Positions 8,976 to 17,990 of a stretch of 64,000 nucleotides of DNA are shown here, in pieces. A program made the position numbers and the translations under genes. Position 1 is the stretch's first letter. Every line of letters begins with the position of its first letter. The stretch is taken from the NCBI RefSeq assembly GCF_000760695.4, contig NZ_JHEG04000001.1, forward strand, positions 8,097,123 through 8,161,122, written 5' to 3'. The stretch is from Tolypothrix bouteillei VB521301 (GTDB lineage: Bacteria > Cyanobacteriota > Cyanobacteriia > Cyanobacteriales > Nostocaceae). The notes beneath the pieces were generated by a model. The model searched no databases. It worked only from the letters and a program-made list of their open reading frames with translations, and was not told the origin of the DNA.

Positions 8976-9348
8976 TGTGTCTAATCCTCTCTTTACCGTA
9001 TTTCAGTTTAAAGCTACTGGGGTAGCTGTGGAAATTACACGTTTGTGCTAAGCAGTTTCAGGAGCTTAAAACCGCGATACCAAACTTAACAACTAGATTC
9101 TACCTAAAAAAGTCACTTGAATGACCCCTTCGTCAGTAGGATTGGGAGTTTATCAATGATAATCAAACTAATGTACAATAGAAAAGCCTTGCACAGCTTC
9201 CAAAGATCGGCGTGTCATTGAGAGAGATTAACGATGCCGAATTCTGGCTTACATAGACTAAAGCAGACAGCCCGCGTTCTACCAGTGGGAACAATCAGGT
9301 AAGAGTGATTACCAGTTAAAATGATTTTTCCACTTCTTAGACATCTAC
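8976..9348. other. Intergenic region upstream of sodB
   Basis: 373 bases, AT-rich next to sodB. A 22-codon frame at 9235-9303 (+) begins MPNSGLHRLKQTARVLPVG after a GAGAGA box and then stops. It could be the broken start of a lost gene, but no family was recognised. Confidence 0.4.
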
Positions 9349-10650
9349 TTAACATAGAGCTTGGCGAACCGGAATTTGGATCGTGAACTCAGTTCCCCTA
9401 CCAAGTGTTGACTGGCAATAGATTTTGCCACCGTGTTTTTGGGTAACAATCTGATAGCTGATGGAAAGCCCCAATCCAGTGCCTTTGCCAACGGGTTTAG
9501 TCGTAAAAAATGGTTCAAACAGTTGGGGACAGATATTCTCTTCAATGCCGCAACCGTTATCACTAATGGAGATGGCGATGTCGTGGTTTGGTAGTTGTTC
9601 GGTACGGATAGAAATTTGGCTCGGATGGGCCCGGATCTCATCCATATTGCGATGGAGATCGCGCTCTTCCAAGGCATCAATGGCATTGCCGAAAATATTC
9701 ATGAACACCTGATTGAGTTGACTGGGATAGCATTCCACATGGGGCAGTTGTCCGTAATCTCGTACCACCTGAATGCCAGGATGTTCGGGTCTGGGTTTGA
9801 GACGATGTTGCAAAATTAACAAAGTACTCTCAATACCTTCGTGCAAATCGATGATTTGAGTTCCCGATTCATCCAAGCGAGAAAAGTTACGTAGGGAAAC
9901 AACCAATTGGCGAATGCGATCGCTCCCCAATTCCAAGGATTTCATGAGCTTGGGCAAATCGGTTTCTAGATATTCAACATCAACTTCGTCCATCCAAGCT
10001 TGAATTTTGGGATGGGGTTGAGGATGGTATTGGCGATATAACTCAATAAAGTCAAGCAAATCTTCGATATGTTCTTTAGCAGGAGCAAGATTGGAGTAAA
10101 TAAAAGTGATGGGATTGTTAATTTCGTGTGCTATGCCTGCCATCATTTGACCGAGTGAAGACATTTTTTCGCTTTGCACGAGATGCATTTGTGCCTGCTT
10201 GAGGTTGTCAAGTGCCTCGGAAAGTTTGGTAGCATGTTGTTGTAAAGACTTTTGGGATTCGCTCAGTTGCAAGTGTACGCGAATACGTGCTAAAGCTTCT
10301 TCATGTTGGATGGGCTTGGTAATGTAATCGACTGCACCCAAACTCAGCCCTTTGACCTTATCAACTGAGTCAGACAGAGCGGTCATAAAAACGATCGGAA
10401 TGTCTTTGGTGGCGGAATCTGCTTTGAGGCGCGTACAGGTTTCAAAGCCATCAATTCCTGGCATCATCACATCTAGCAAAATTAAATCGGGATGATAAGA
10501 CTGAACCCGTTGTAAAGCCGCTTCACCACTTTTAGCGATCGCCACCCGATAACCGATTTCACTCAAAATATCGAACAACACTTGAATATTGGTAGGGTTA
10601 TCATCAACTACCAAAATGGTTCCTTTTGGGGCTGTGATGTCAACGGGCAT
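9349..10650 (-). CDS. Response-regulator receiver / histidine kinase fusion
   Basis: Two-component protein with the receiver domain first (VVDDNPTN; phospho-acceptor Asp60 in [15 protein letters not shown]; Lys112 in ITKP). A coiled-coil linker and a kinase core follow, with His175 in MMAGIAHEINNPITF and a C-terminal HATPase (N box QVFMNIFGNAIDA, G boxes DNGCGI and GTGLGLS). There is no membrane segment. It follows the hybrid kinase at 10687 on the same strand, 36 bases apart, so the two are likely one phosphorelay. The ATG has an AGGAG box. Closely related in architecture to the protein at 50259. Confidence 0.93.
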   Translation of the reverse strand: MPVDITAPKGTILVVDDNPTNIQVLFDILSEIGYRVAIAKSGEAALQRVQSYHPDLILLDVMMPGIDGFETCTRLKADSATKDIPIVFMTALSDSVDKVKGLSLGAVDYITKPIQHEEALARIRVHLQLSESQKSLQQHATKLSEALDNLKQAQMHLVQSEKMSSLGQMMAGIAHEINNPITFIYSNLAPAKEHIEDLLDFIELYRQYHPQPHPKIQAWMDEVDVEYLETDLPKLMKSLELGSDRIRQLVVSLRNFSRLDESGTQIIDLHEGIESTLLILQHRLKPRPEHPGIQVVRDYGQLPHVECYPSQLNQVFMNIFGNAIDALEERDLHRNMDEIRAHPSQISIRTEQLPNHDIAISISDNGCGIEENICPQLFEPFFTTKPVGKGTGLGLSISYQIVTQKHGGKIYCQSTLGRGTEFTIQIPVRQALC

Positions 10651-10686
10651 GCTTGAACTCCTGAAATATAATAAAAATGAAAAATA

Positions 10687-13623
10687 TTAAATATGCGGTG
10701 CTAATAAATTAAGAATGGCTTCGTCATCAAATTTAAAACTAAGTTCTAGTAATTTATTGACAAAAGGTGCATATTCAGGATTAAGTTGCTTGAGGCGGTT
10801 GGCTTCAAACTGAATATCGGTGATAAAGCCATCTCGGGCTGCTTGGTAGAGGGCAGCTAACTCCTGTGGTGGCGGTACCACCAGATCTGCCGAAGGAGAA
10901 ACCACAGCAGACACTTCAACCACCTCCGTTTTTGTTTCATAAATCCATTGCAACTCTAGATGGCGTTGCAATTCCCCCAGCAAGCCAATGAACTCGATTG
11001 GCTTGGGGAAAAAGCTACTGCACCCAGCATCCATAGCTTGTTGCATATCTACTTGAGACAAGCTCGCTGGGGAAGCAATAATCGGTATTTTGGCAAAATC
11101 AGGCAGTTGACGCAAGCGACGGGTCATTTCCAACCCATTCATTTTTAACATCATCACATCAGTAATGATTAAATCCGGGCGTATCTGAAGTGCTAAATCC
11201 AGCCCGAGTTGTCCGTCATCCGCTTGAGCCAGTTTAAAGCCTAAAGGTGCCAGCATTCCTACAACAACAGCACGGTTATCATGGCGATCGTCAATCACTA
11301 AAATTTTGCGCCGTTCCCCCTGATAGCCAATCACCTTTTGATGAGGAGACGCAGGTCGAGACAGCCAATCGGCAGCAGCAAGCAGTACCACCTCAAACCA
11401 GAAAGTACTGCCCAGACCTGGTTCGCTGTTGAGGTGAATGGAACTGCCCATAAGCTGGACAATTTGCTGGCTGATTGCTAACCCCAACCCAGTTCCTTCG
11501 CTGTTGCGATCGCGTTTTCCCGCCTGTTCAAAGGGTAAAAAAATCAATTGCCACTTTTCTTTTGCAATACCGATGCCCGTATCTTGAACTTGGAAGCGAA
11601 TTTTCGTGGAGCGAGTGCTAGCTGTTTGCTCATTCCCAAAAGCCTCAACCGTAAAGGTGACACTTCCAAAATCAGTAAACTTAATTGCATTGCTGAGGAG
11701 ATTCAGCAGGACTTGTCGCAGGCGTTTGTCATCAGCATGGACGGCAACGGGCAAGTTGACGGGGTGGTAATGGAAGGCAATACCTTTCTGTTCGGCTTTG
11801 ATGCGACAAATTTCTATGGTGGTGGTCAGGAAGTTGGCGAAGTGGAAATCCTGAGGATAAAGATCCATCTTCTGTACTTCCAGTTTCGAGAGATCGAGAA
11901 TGTCGTTGATTAAGGTCAGCAGGTGGGAACCACACTGATAAATAACGCCCAATCCCTTTTGCTGTTTGGCAGTAGTGGTAGGGTCGCGCTGAAGGATCTG
12001 AGCATAGCCCAGGATGCCATTGAGCGGGGTTCGCAGTTCGTGGTTCATATTCGCAAGGAATTCGCTTTTGGTACGATTAGCTGCTTCCGCTACTTCTTTT
12101 GCTCGAGCAAGGGCGAGTTCTGCTTGCTTGCGTTCGGTAATGTCGGTGTTGGTTCCCACCCACTCACAAATTTCACCCTCTGCTCCGATAATCGGCACAC
12201 CACGCACACTTAAGTAGCGATACTCACCGTCATAGCGTCGAATTCGAGTCTCACTTTCATAAACGGTGCGATTCGTCAGAGCGACTGACCAATTGTCACT
12301 AGCAGACTGTTGCTCTTCGGGATGGATTGCATTTAACCATCCCCACCCTAAAGCTTGTTCAAGCGTTTGACCCGTGAAAGCACACCATTGCGGTTGGTCG
12401 GTCACGAATTTACCTTCAGCGTCAGTTGTCCACACGATTTGTGATGTCGCTTCAACTAGCGAACGGAATCGTGCTTCACTCCGCTGAAGTGCCAGTGCAG
12501 CAACTTTTTGCTCGTGAATATTGCTGCAAGTCCCAATCCACTCGCGGATACTATTATCTAGTTCTAATACTGGGACACCTCGTGATATCATGTAACAATA
12601 CTTACCATCATACCGTCGCAAACGATATTCATGTACGAAGAGGCTACCCCTGTTGACTGCGTCTTCCCATGCCTGACCCATTAATTCGCGATCTTCTGGG
12701 TGAATTGCATCTAACCATCCCTCTCCCTCATATTCCTCCCACGTTTGCCCGGTAAAGTTTCGCCAGCCAACATTGTCTTGAACAGCAGTACCATTAGGAG
12801 GCGCTGTCCAAATAAATACTGAAGTAGCACTTACTAAACATCGATAGCGTTCTTCACTCTGTTTAAGTTTTAGTTCCGCAACTTTCCGTTCGTGAATATC
12901 ATTACAAATGTTTACCCATGCCCGAACACTACCATCTGCTTCTAAAATAGGAGTACTTCGCACTTGCATATAGCGATACTCACCATCAGATCGTCGCAAA
13001 CGACACTCAACTTCATAACGAGAAAGCGTTGTTCTAGCTGTTTCCCATGTCTGAGTTGCCAATTGGCGATCGTCTGAATGAATTACCTCTAACCATTTTC
13101 CTGTTACAGATTCCTCCAAGGATTGTCCTGTAAAGTTTCGCCAACTCAGATTATCTTCTAAGAAGTTGCCATTAGGTCCAACTACCAAAACTATCTCAGA
13201 AATGACATCTACCAGAGAACGATAATACTGTTCATTTTGACCCATAGCGCTTTGGGTAGCTTTACACCCGGTGATGTTTTCGTGAAACATCATCAGTCCT
13301 CCAATTTCACCGCTTGTCATGTACCAAGGACGTACTAACCAGCGTACCCATTCTACAGACCCATCTGCACTTAGGGTTGCATCTTCATCACATTGATGGA
13401 TTGCTCCCGCTAAACAATCCTGATGAATTTGCTTCCACTTTTGGGAGGTATCTGGAAAAACTTCGTCATGAGAGCGACCGATGATTTCATGAGTTAAACC
13501 ATGTTCTGACAACCATCTGCGACTAACACTTAAATATCGCATTTCGCGATCGACTATAGAGATGGCAACGGGAGCATATTCAATTAACTGCTGCAAGTAG
13601 ACTTCATTCTGATATTGGTTCAT
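10687..13623 (-). CDS. Multi-PAS hybrid sensor histidine kinase with C-terminal receiver
   Basis: About 978 residues, apparently cytosolic. Four PAS/PAC units occupy roughly residues 10-500, with repeated WRNFTGQ/WLEVIHSDD/GEYRYMQVR blocks. The HisKA dimerisation helix follows ([20 protein letters not shown], phospho-His in NHELRTP). The HATPase has [12 protein letters not shown]. The receiver domain has VIDDRHDN and Asp in LIITDVMMLKMNG. A short helical tail (about 65 residues) follows that is also found in the kinase at 47425. The ATG at 13623 is chosen; a GTG at 13635 is possible. The stimulus is unknown; PAS units often sense redox state, light or small ligands. Confidence 0.93.
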   Translation of the reverse strand: MNQYQNEVYLQQLIEYAPVAISIVDREMRYLSVSRRWLSEHGLTHEIIGRSHDEVFPDTSQKWKQIHQDCLAGAIHQCDEDATLSADGSVEWVRWLVRPWYMTSGEIGGLMMFHENITGCKATQSAMGQNEQYYRSLVDVISEIVLVVGPNGNFLEDNLSWRNFTGQSLEESVTGKWLEVIHSDDRQLATQTWETARTTLSRYEVECRLRRSDGEYRYMQVRSTPILEADGSVRAWVNICNDIHERKVAELKLKQSEERYRCLVSATSVFIWTAPPNGTAVQDNVGWRNFTGQTWEEYEGEGWLDAIHPEDRELMGQAWEDAVNRGSLFVHEYRLRRYDGKYCYMISRGVPVLELDNSIREWIGTCSNIHEQKVAALALQRSEARFRSLVEATSQIVWTTDAEGKFVTDQPQWCAFTGQTLEQALGWGWLNAIHPEEQQSASDNWSVALTNRTVYESETRIRRYDGEYRYLSVRGVPIIGAEGEICEWVGTNTDITERKQAELALARAKEVAEAANRTKSEFLANMNHELRTPLNGILGYAQILQRDPTTTAKQQKGLGVIYQCGSHLLTLINDILDLSKLEVQKMDLYPQDFHFANFLTTTIEICRIKAEQKGIAFHYHPVNLPVAVHADDKRLRQVLLNLLSNAIKFTDFGSVTFTVEAFGNEQTASTRSTKIRFQVQDTGIGIAKEKWQLIFLPFEQAGKRDRNSEGTGLGLAISQQIVQLMGSSIHLNSEPGLGSTFWFEVVLLAAADWLSRPASPHQKVIGYQGERRKILVIDDRHDNRAVVVGMLAPLGFKLAQADDGQLGLDLALQIRPDLIITDVMMLKMNGLEMTRRLRQLPDFAKIPIIASPASLSQVDMQQAMDAGCSSFFPKPIEFIGLLGELQRHLELQWIYETKTEVVEVSAVVSPSADLVVPPPQELAALYQAARDGFITDIQFEANRLKQLNPEYAPFVNKLLELSFKFDDEAILNLLAPHI

Positions 13624-14344
13624 TTCCAAATGCACATAATTATTTTTTCTGATTCATGAAAGATTTCAACAGGTTTTCATTTGTTAAAAGCAGTTGCCAT
13701 GAAAACAATTTCCAGCGGCGATTGGTAAAAACTATCAAATCAATTTGATAAGAACAATTAAAGACTCATTTAGTAATAAAAAGATAAATTAAAAATCAAA
13801 CTCAAAATCAGTAAAAAACAAATTTATGATTGATAAATTGTAAAAATACCGCCGTAATTTTGCTTCAGTATAATTACTAGTATTTGAGCGGACAATTTCT
13901 GCCACTGACAGAATTTGCGGCACTCATTCAAGCATCAATGTTCTAGATAGATTTTTCAGGATAGCTATTTTTGCAAGATCTTGACATTTTAGTATATAGA
14001 AACACACTATAAGTTTACAAATTTTCTGAAAATGAGATGTTAAAGTATAAATACTTAATATTTTAGATAGAGATGACTCAGCAGTTTTCTCCTGACGAAC
14101 TTAATTCCATATGTTTAAGCCTAATTAATCTAAAAAAATGCTGTCTTGCTTGTAATTCCCCAGATGTATTGAACACATATGGACAAAACTTGCACAAAAA
14201 ATCTCTGAAAAAATTGCTCTAACTTAAACTTTTAATTCAAAATATGGTTCAAATATCCATGTTAGGGTTCAAAACTTTTGTTTTATGTAGATATTTGAGT
14301 AAAAATAAAATATTTCATTGTCCAAGCAATCACTCTGTTGTTGG

Positions 14345-14383
14345 GCGATACGGCTTCAGCCGTTAAGCATAAAAGCTTATCGC
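14345..14383. repeat. Cloverleaf-like nested hairpin
   Basis: GCGATA (14345-14350) pairs with TATCGC (14378-14383). Inside, CGGCttcaGCCG and TAAGCataaaaGCTTA form two smaller stems, though the last overlaps the outer stem by two bases. It could be a MITE-like repeat or a structured transcript; no known RNA family was recognised. Confidence 0.45.
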
Positions 14384-14466
14384 TAACTCAAATCCTAACT
14401 AAGTAATAATAATTATCAAACAAAGTTTAATACAAACGTCTCTCGTATCTGTTTTTTATTTACTAT

Positions 14467-14480
14467 ATGATAATCATTAT
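14467..14480. promoter_or_regulatory. Possible Fur box
   Basis: ATGATAATCATTAT matches 14 consecutive bases of the 19-bp Fur consensus (GATAATGATAATCATTATC), but the flanks do not match. It lies about 140 bases before the alpha/beta hydrolase start. AT-rich surroundings raise the chance of coincidence. Confidence 0.35.
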
Positions 14481-14617
14481 TTTAAAAAACTCGAAGACTA
14501 AAAGTGAACTATAAATTGGATACTCATTTCCGAAGCATATCATGAGTTAAAATCTCATTTTTTAGTTCAAATCACAATAAAGTATGATTTTTTCATACGT
14601 TATCCTTCATCCTTCAA

Positions 14618-15529
14618 ATGTTCCCCACTTTTTTCCCATCTCAAACTGAGGAAATACAAGATGCAGATGCGATCGCTCTGCTTCAAAATATTGAAAGAAT
14701 TGCTCTGACAACTTCCTTAAGCCACCAACCAATTCTGACGACATATATTCATCAAGGAAGTCAGGGAATACCAATTGTGCTATTGCATGGTTTTGATAGT
14801 TCCATGTTAGAGTTTCGTCATCTTTTACCATTACTTACAACTTACAATGAAACATGGGCAGTAGATTTGTTAGGTTTTGGCTTTACGCAACGGCAAAAAG
14901 AAATAAACTATAGCCCAAGTACTATCAAAACACACCTTTACCATTTTTGGAAAACCTTGATTGCTAAACCTGTCATACTGGTAGGTGCGTCAATGGGAGG
15001 AGCAACTGCAATTGACTTTACCCTAACTTATCCTCAAGTTGTAAAATCATTAGTGCTGATTAATAGCATAGGTTATACTTCCGCTCCACCTTTTAGCAAA
15101 TACTTATTTCCGCCTTTAGATTTTTTAGCTGTAGAATATCTACGCCAACGCAAACTTATGGCGTTTAATTTAGGTAGTTTTTTTGCTAATTTAGACAAAA
15201 AAACGCTTTCAGATATTCAATGTGCTATGCTACATCAAGAAATGCCCGGTTGGCATGATGCTATGATTTCTTATGCTAAAACTGGTGGATATGATGATTT
15301 GGTCGATCGGATTGCTCGAGTGGATAAAGAGACGCTAATTTTATGGGGAGAAGCTGATGATATGCTAGCACCTGAAGACGCAGAAAAATTTCACAAGGAT
15401 ATTAAGCATTCTCAATTGATAAAGATAAAGAATAGCGGTCACGCTCCCCAAATTGAACAACCAAAATTTATAGCCCAATGTATTCTAGAGTTTATCTCCT
15501 CATTCCCAAGCTCCGCCCCCTGTACTTAG
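14618..15529 (+). CDS. Alpha/beta-hydrolase fold protein
   Basis: Predicted serine hydrolase of 303 residues. The visible elements are the oxyanion segment IVLLHGFDSSMLEFRHLLP, the nucleophile elbow VGASMGGA (Ser), the acid strand TLILWGEADDMLAPEDAEKF (Asp) and the catalytic His in KNSGHAPQIEQP. The order fits the epoxide-hydrolase/meta-cleavage-hydrolase/esterase group. No leader peptide. Its TAG stop is immediately followed by the stop codon of the convergent macro-domain gene. The substrate is not predictable. Confidence 0.88.
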   Translation: MFPTFFPSQTEEIQDADAIALLQNIERIALTTSLSHQPILTTYIHQGSQGIPIVLLHGFDSSMLEFRHLLPLLTTYNETWAVDLLGFGFTQRQKEINYSPSTIKTHLYHFWKTLIAKPVILVGASMGGATAIDFTLTYPQVVKSLVLINSIGYTSAPPFSKYLFPPLDFLAVEYLRQRKLMAFNLGSFFANLDKKTLSDIQCAMLHQEMPGWHDAMISYAKTGGYDDLVDRIARVDKETLILWGEADDMLAPEDAEKFHKDIKHSQLIKIKNSGHAPQIEQPKFIAQCILEFISSFPSSAPCT

Positions 15530-16039
15530 CTAGAAGCGCGACAAAAGCCTCTGGTAAATTTCAAAGTTTTCTCGGTCATAGCAGCAAAAAATTACTTTTT
15601 GAGGATAACTGTTGTTTTGTAGTTCTTCCTTGCAGCTCTCCACCGCCGTCTCAGCAGCTAAAGTTTTGGGATATCCATAAATACCAGTACTGATGCAAGG
15701 AAATGCCAGACTAATAAACTCTTGCTTTGCAGCAATTTGCAAGCACTTGCGGTAACACTGTCTCAGAAATTCGGGTTCTCCGTTGTTACCTCCGCGCCAC
15801 ACTGGTCCTACTGTATGGATGATAAAACGTGCTTTCAAACGGTACCCCTTAGTTAGTTTGGCATCGCCCGTCTTACATCCTCCAAGCAAGCGACACTCTT
15901 CAACAAGCTCCGAGCCAGCTGCTCTATGTATCGCTCCATCTACTCCGCCACCTCCAAGTAGACTACTATTCGCAGCATTGACAATTGCATCAACTTCTAG
16001 TTTTGTAATGTCCCCTAAAACAGTTTCCATAAAACTCAT
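15530..16039 (-). CDS. Macro-domain ADP-ribose-binding hydrolase (YmdB type)
   Basis: Binds ADP-ribose and, in the YmdB/MacroD class, deacetylates O-acetyl-ADP-ribose or removes mono-ADP-ribose. The signatures are [19 protein letters not shown], the [14 protein letters not shown] loop, [13 protein letters not shown] and [12 protein letters not shown]. 169 residues is the usual single-domain length. The ATG at 16039 overlaps the TGA of the upstream AMIN gene (TGATG), which suggests translational coupling; another ATG three codons in (16030) is also possible. Its 3' end touches the convergent hydrolase without a gap. Confidence 0.93.
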   Translation of the reverse strand: MSFMETVLGDITKLEVDAIVNAANSSLLGGGGVDGAIHRAAGSELVEECRLLGGCKTGDAKLTKGYRLKARFIIHTVGPVWRGGNNGEPEFLRQCYRKCLQIAAKQEFISLAFPCISTGIYGYPKTLAAETAVESCKEELQNNSYPQKVIFCCYDRENFEIYQRLLSRF

Positions 16040-16596
16040 CAAGAAATCGTAAAATCTCTCGCTCCTCGATCGCTAGCAAAGGGACTCGGAGCAGGATTGC
16101 AATTATTTGAGAGGAAAGTGTGTCGAGTAATGGCTGCGATTCCCTTTGTTGCAACGAGGTGTTGTGATTTTGCACTTGCAGGTGTCTGTGATGGTGCGGC
16201 TACTGTCAGCACCACATTATCATCGCTTTTTTCGATCTTAACGGCGGGCGGACTATCAATACCAGTTACAACAATACGTACACTACTTGTATTAAAGGAT
16301 GTGACGGTCACACCAGCTATACCATTAGCAGGATTATTAACGTTGAATGGGTTTCCTGACTCCAAATGCAGTTGAGTATTTGCCAGTTCAGCAATATAAG
16401 TCTTTTCATAGGTAGAGGTCACAACTTTGGACAACTTGGGGTTTGTGGTCTCCAAGATGACCTCAATCCCTTCTTTAGCAGGATTGACAGTAACAGCATT
16501 GACTTGGTTCATCTCAGCCCAAGCAGGTTGAACCGCTAGGAGGGCGATCGCTCCTACGATAGAACAGCTTGTTAACAAGGGCGATTGTTGTACCAT
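16039..16596 (-). CDS. Stand-alone AMIN-domain secreted protein
   Basis: A signal peptide of about 27 residues (ends AVQPAWA) is followed by one AMIN domain ([20 protein letters not shown] ... [14 protein letters not shown]). AMIN domains target periplasmic proteins to the envelope or peptidoglycan, and in cyanobacteria they form the N-terminus of many TonB-dependent receptors and secretins. Here the protein ends 50-odd residues after the domain in a low-complexity tail. It may be the truncated front of such a receptor or a genuine small AMIN protein. It overlaps the macro-domain gene by one base. Confidence 0.75.
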   Translation of the reverse strand: MVQQSPLLTSCSIVGAIALLAVQPAWAEMNQVNAVTVNPAKEGIEVILETTNPKLSKVVTSTYEKTYIAELANTQLHLESGNPFNVNNPANGIAGVTVTSFNTSSVRIVVTGIDSPPAVKIEKSDDNVVLTVAAPSQTPASAKSQHLVATKGIAAITRHTFLSNNCNPAPSPFASDRGARDFTIS

Positions 16597-16731
16597 GACT
16601 CCTCACACAGCGCCTCACCCGAATTGGATGCGGAAACACACTTTGCTTTGATAATTTTTCTCAGAATATCATTTTACGGAACTAAATTCTACTTAAGCTC
16701 CCCACAAAGATAGAATCTTAACGTAAAAAAA

Positions 16732-17988
16732 CTATTTGAGACGGTAAAGTATCTCGCCAGCCTTTGGTACAAGCAAGATCCCTTCATCTTCCCGATTCGC
16801 CCATTGTGCAGGTCCAATGGTAGCCGGATCGCAATAGTTTAAGTTATGAGCAACACAGCGTTCGGGGGAAATACCAGTTGCTAGAGTGACACGAATCCGT
16901 GCTTGTTCCCCTTTTTGAGGATCGAAAGTCCCCATACCTTTTAAGTGAGTACTGTGTGCTAGCACTCCACCGGGATACCCTTGGAATTTATCCCACTGTT
17001 TGAGGAAGTAATCCCGCACGTGATAACCAACTTCAGCCAGGATTTTACCGTGCGTGTAGCTAAACTCAGTAATGTGAGGTGCATAAATAATTAACTCACC
17101 TGCATCAGCCACAACTGGCTCTAGCTTGTACATTCCTTTAGCTGCTGTCCAAATGTCATCATACATTTCGGGCATTACAGAAAGCACTTTTTTAAAAGGC
17201 TTGTCTGTATATTTAATATGCAGTTTGGCTGATAATTGTGAAGCCGCTTCCCAGGCTTCCTCTGGTTTATCAATGTAAAGCCCAGCTAATTGATTTGTTT
17301 TTGGTGCGACCACCATAGCCAAACAAAGCTTTGGAGTAGGAATTAGACTAGCAGCTCGGTTAATCAATCGCCGAACGGGTGTTATTCCTGGTGTACCAAT
17401 AATTTCATAACAGGTAATTAATGCTCCCAGCCAGTGCGATAAATTGATGACTTCCGAACCGCTAATACCGGGAAAAAAATATTTATTTCCACCAGAAAAA
17501 CCAACAACTTCGTGGGGAAATACCGGACCGCAAACAACAATTAAATCGTATTCTGTTACAAGTTTATTAATCCGTACCTCTACTGACTGATGCAGCATTC
17601 CATTGCTGATTTCTGCTATCTCCAAAGCCGAAATGACTCCACAAGAAATAAAGGTATCCGGTTCATTCCAAAGATGGTTAAAGATACGAACTTTTTTAAA
17701 AGTTGTTTCTCTCTCTTTGGTGGTGACTCCCACCAAGCGATTGATTTGTTCTTCACTCATGGGATTGTGCGTACCTAGAGCAATCAAAAAATCCAGAGAT
17801 TTAACCCTCTTACTTAACTCCTTGTGCAGCAGTCGAAACATTTGAGGAATGGGAGCAGTGCGGGTTCCATCGGGAATTAACACTAGGATGCGCTTTCTAT
17901 CAAACTTAGGGTCTGCTAAAGCTTTATGAACCAGGGTGGAAACTTGTTCTTCAGAAAGTGTCCCGTTCGCTACGGCTACTGAATGCAT
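16732..17988 (-). CDS. LarA-superfamily nickel-dependent 2-hydroxyacid racemase/epimerase, candidate gluconate/mannonate 2-epimerase
   Basis: LarA homologue of 418 residues. The Lactobacillus LarA ligand set (His174-Lys184-His200) is reproduced here with identical spacing as His159 (FPHEVVGFSGG), Lys169 and His185 (LSHWLG). GTH (His74) and FNH (His105) are in the N-terminal domain. Lys should bind the nickel-pincer cofactor. The superfamily includes lactate and malate racemases and a D-gluconate 2-epimerase. It is the last gene of a uxaC-SDR-larA operon (2 bases after the SDR), and a gluconokinase lies across the regulator. Mannonate-to-gluconate epimerisation is therefore the best inference. 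LarB/C/E cofactor genes are not in the window. Confidence 0.88.
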   Translation of the reverse strand: MHSVAVANGTLSEEQVSTLVHKALADPKFDRKRILVLIPDGTRTAPIPQMFRLLHKELSKRVKSLDFLIALGTHNPMSEEQINRLVGVTTKERETTFKKVRIFNHLWNEPDTFISCGVISALEIAEISNGMLHQSVEVRINKLVTEYDLIVVCGPVFPHEVVGFSGGNKYFFPGISGSEVINLSHWLGALITCYEIIGTPGITPVRRLINRAASLIPTPKLCLAMVVAPKTNQLAGLYIDKPEEAWEAASQLSAKLHIKYTDKPFKKVLSVMPEMYDDIWTAAKGMYKLEPVVADAGELIIYAPHITEFSYTHGKILAEVGYHVRDYFLKQWDKFQGYPGGVLAHSTHLKGMGTFDPQKGEQARIRVTLATGISPERCVAHNLNYCDPATIGPAQWANREDEGILLVPKAGEILYRLK

Positions 17989-17990
17989 TT

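Larger units (their letters stand above)
13636..14617. other. Long AT-rich intergenic region with folded element and Fur-like site
   Basis: 982 bases without a convincing gene. It lies between the divergently oriented hybrid kinase and the alpha/beta hydrolase, so promoters of both should be here. Two visible items are annotated separately: a nested hairpin at 14345-14383 and a Fur-like sequence at 14467-14480. Confidence 0.6.

Noticed and set aside
9150..9170. Possible Fur box upstream of sodB (ATGATAATCA)
   Set aside because: Only about 12 of 19 positions match the consensus, and it lies some 180 bases from the gene.
9235..9303. 22-codon frame MPNSGLHRLKQTARVLPVG as a small gene
   Set aside because: It has a plausible ribosome-binding site but no family match. 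Kept only as a note in the intergenic entry.
16732..17988. Annotation as lactate racemase
   Set aside because: The family is right, but the operon with uxaC, mannonate dehydrogenase and gluconokinase argues for a sugar-acid substrate, so the narrower name was not used.
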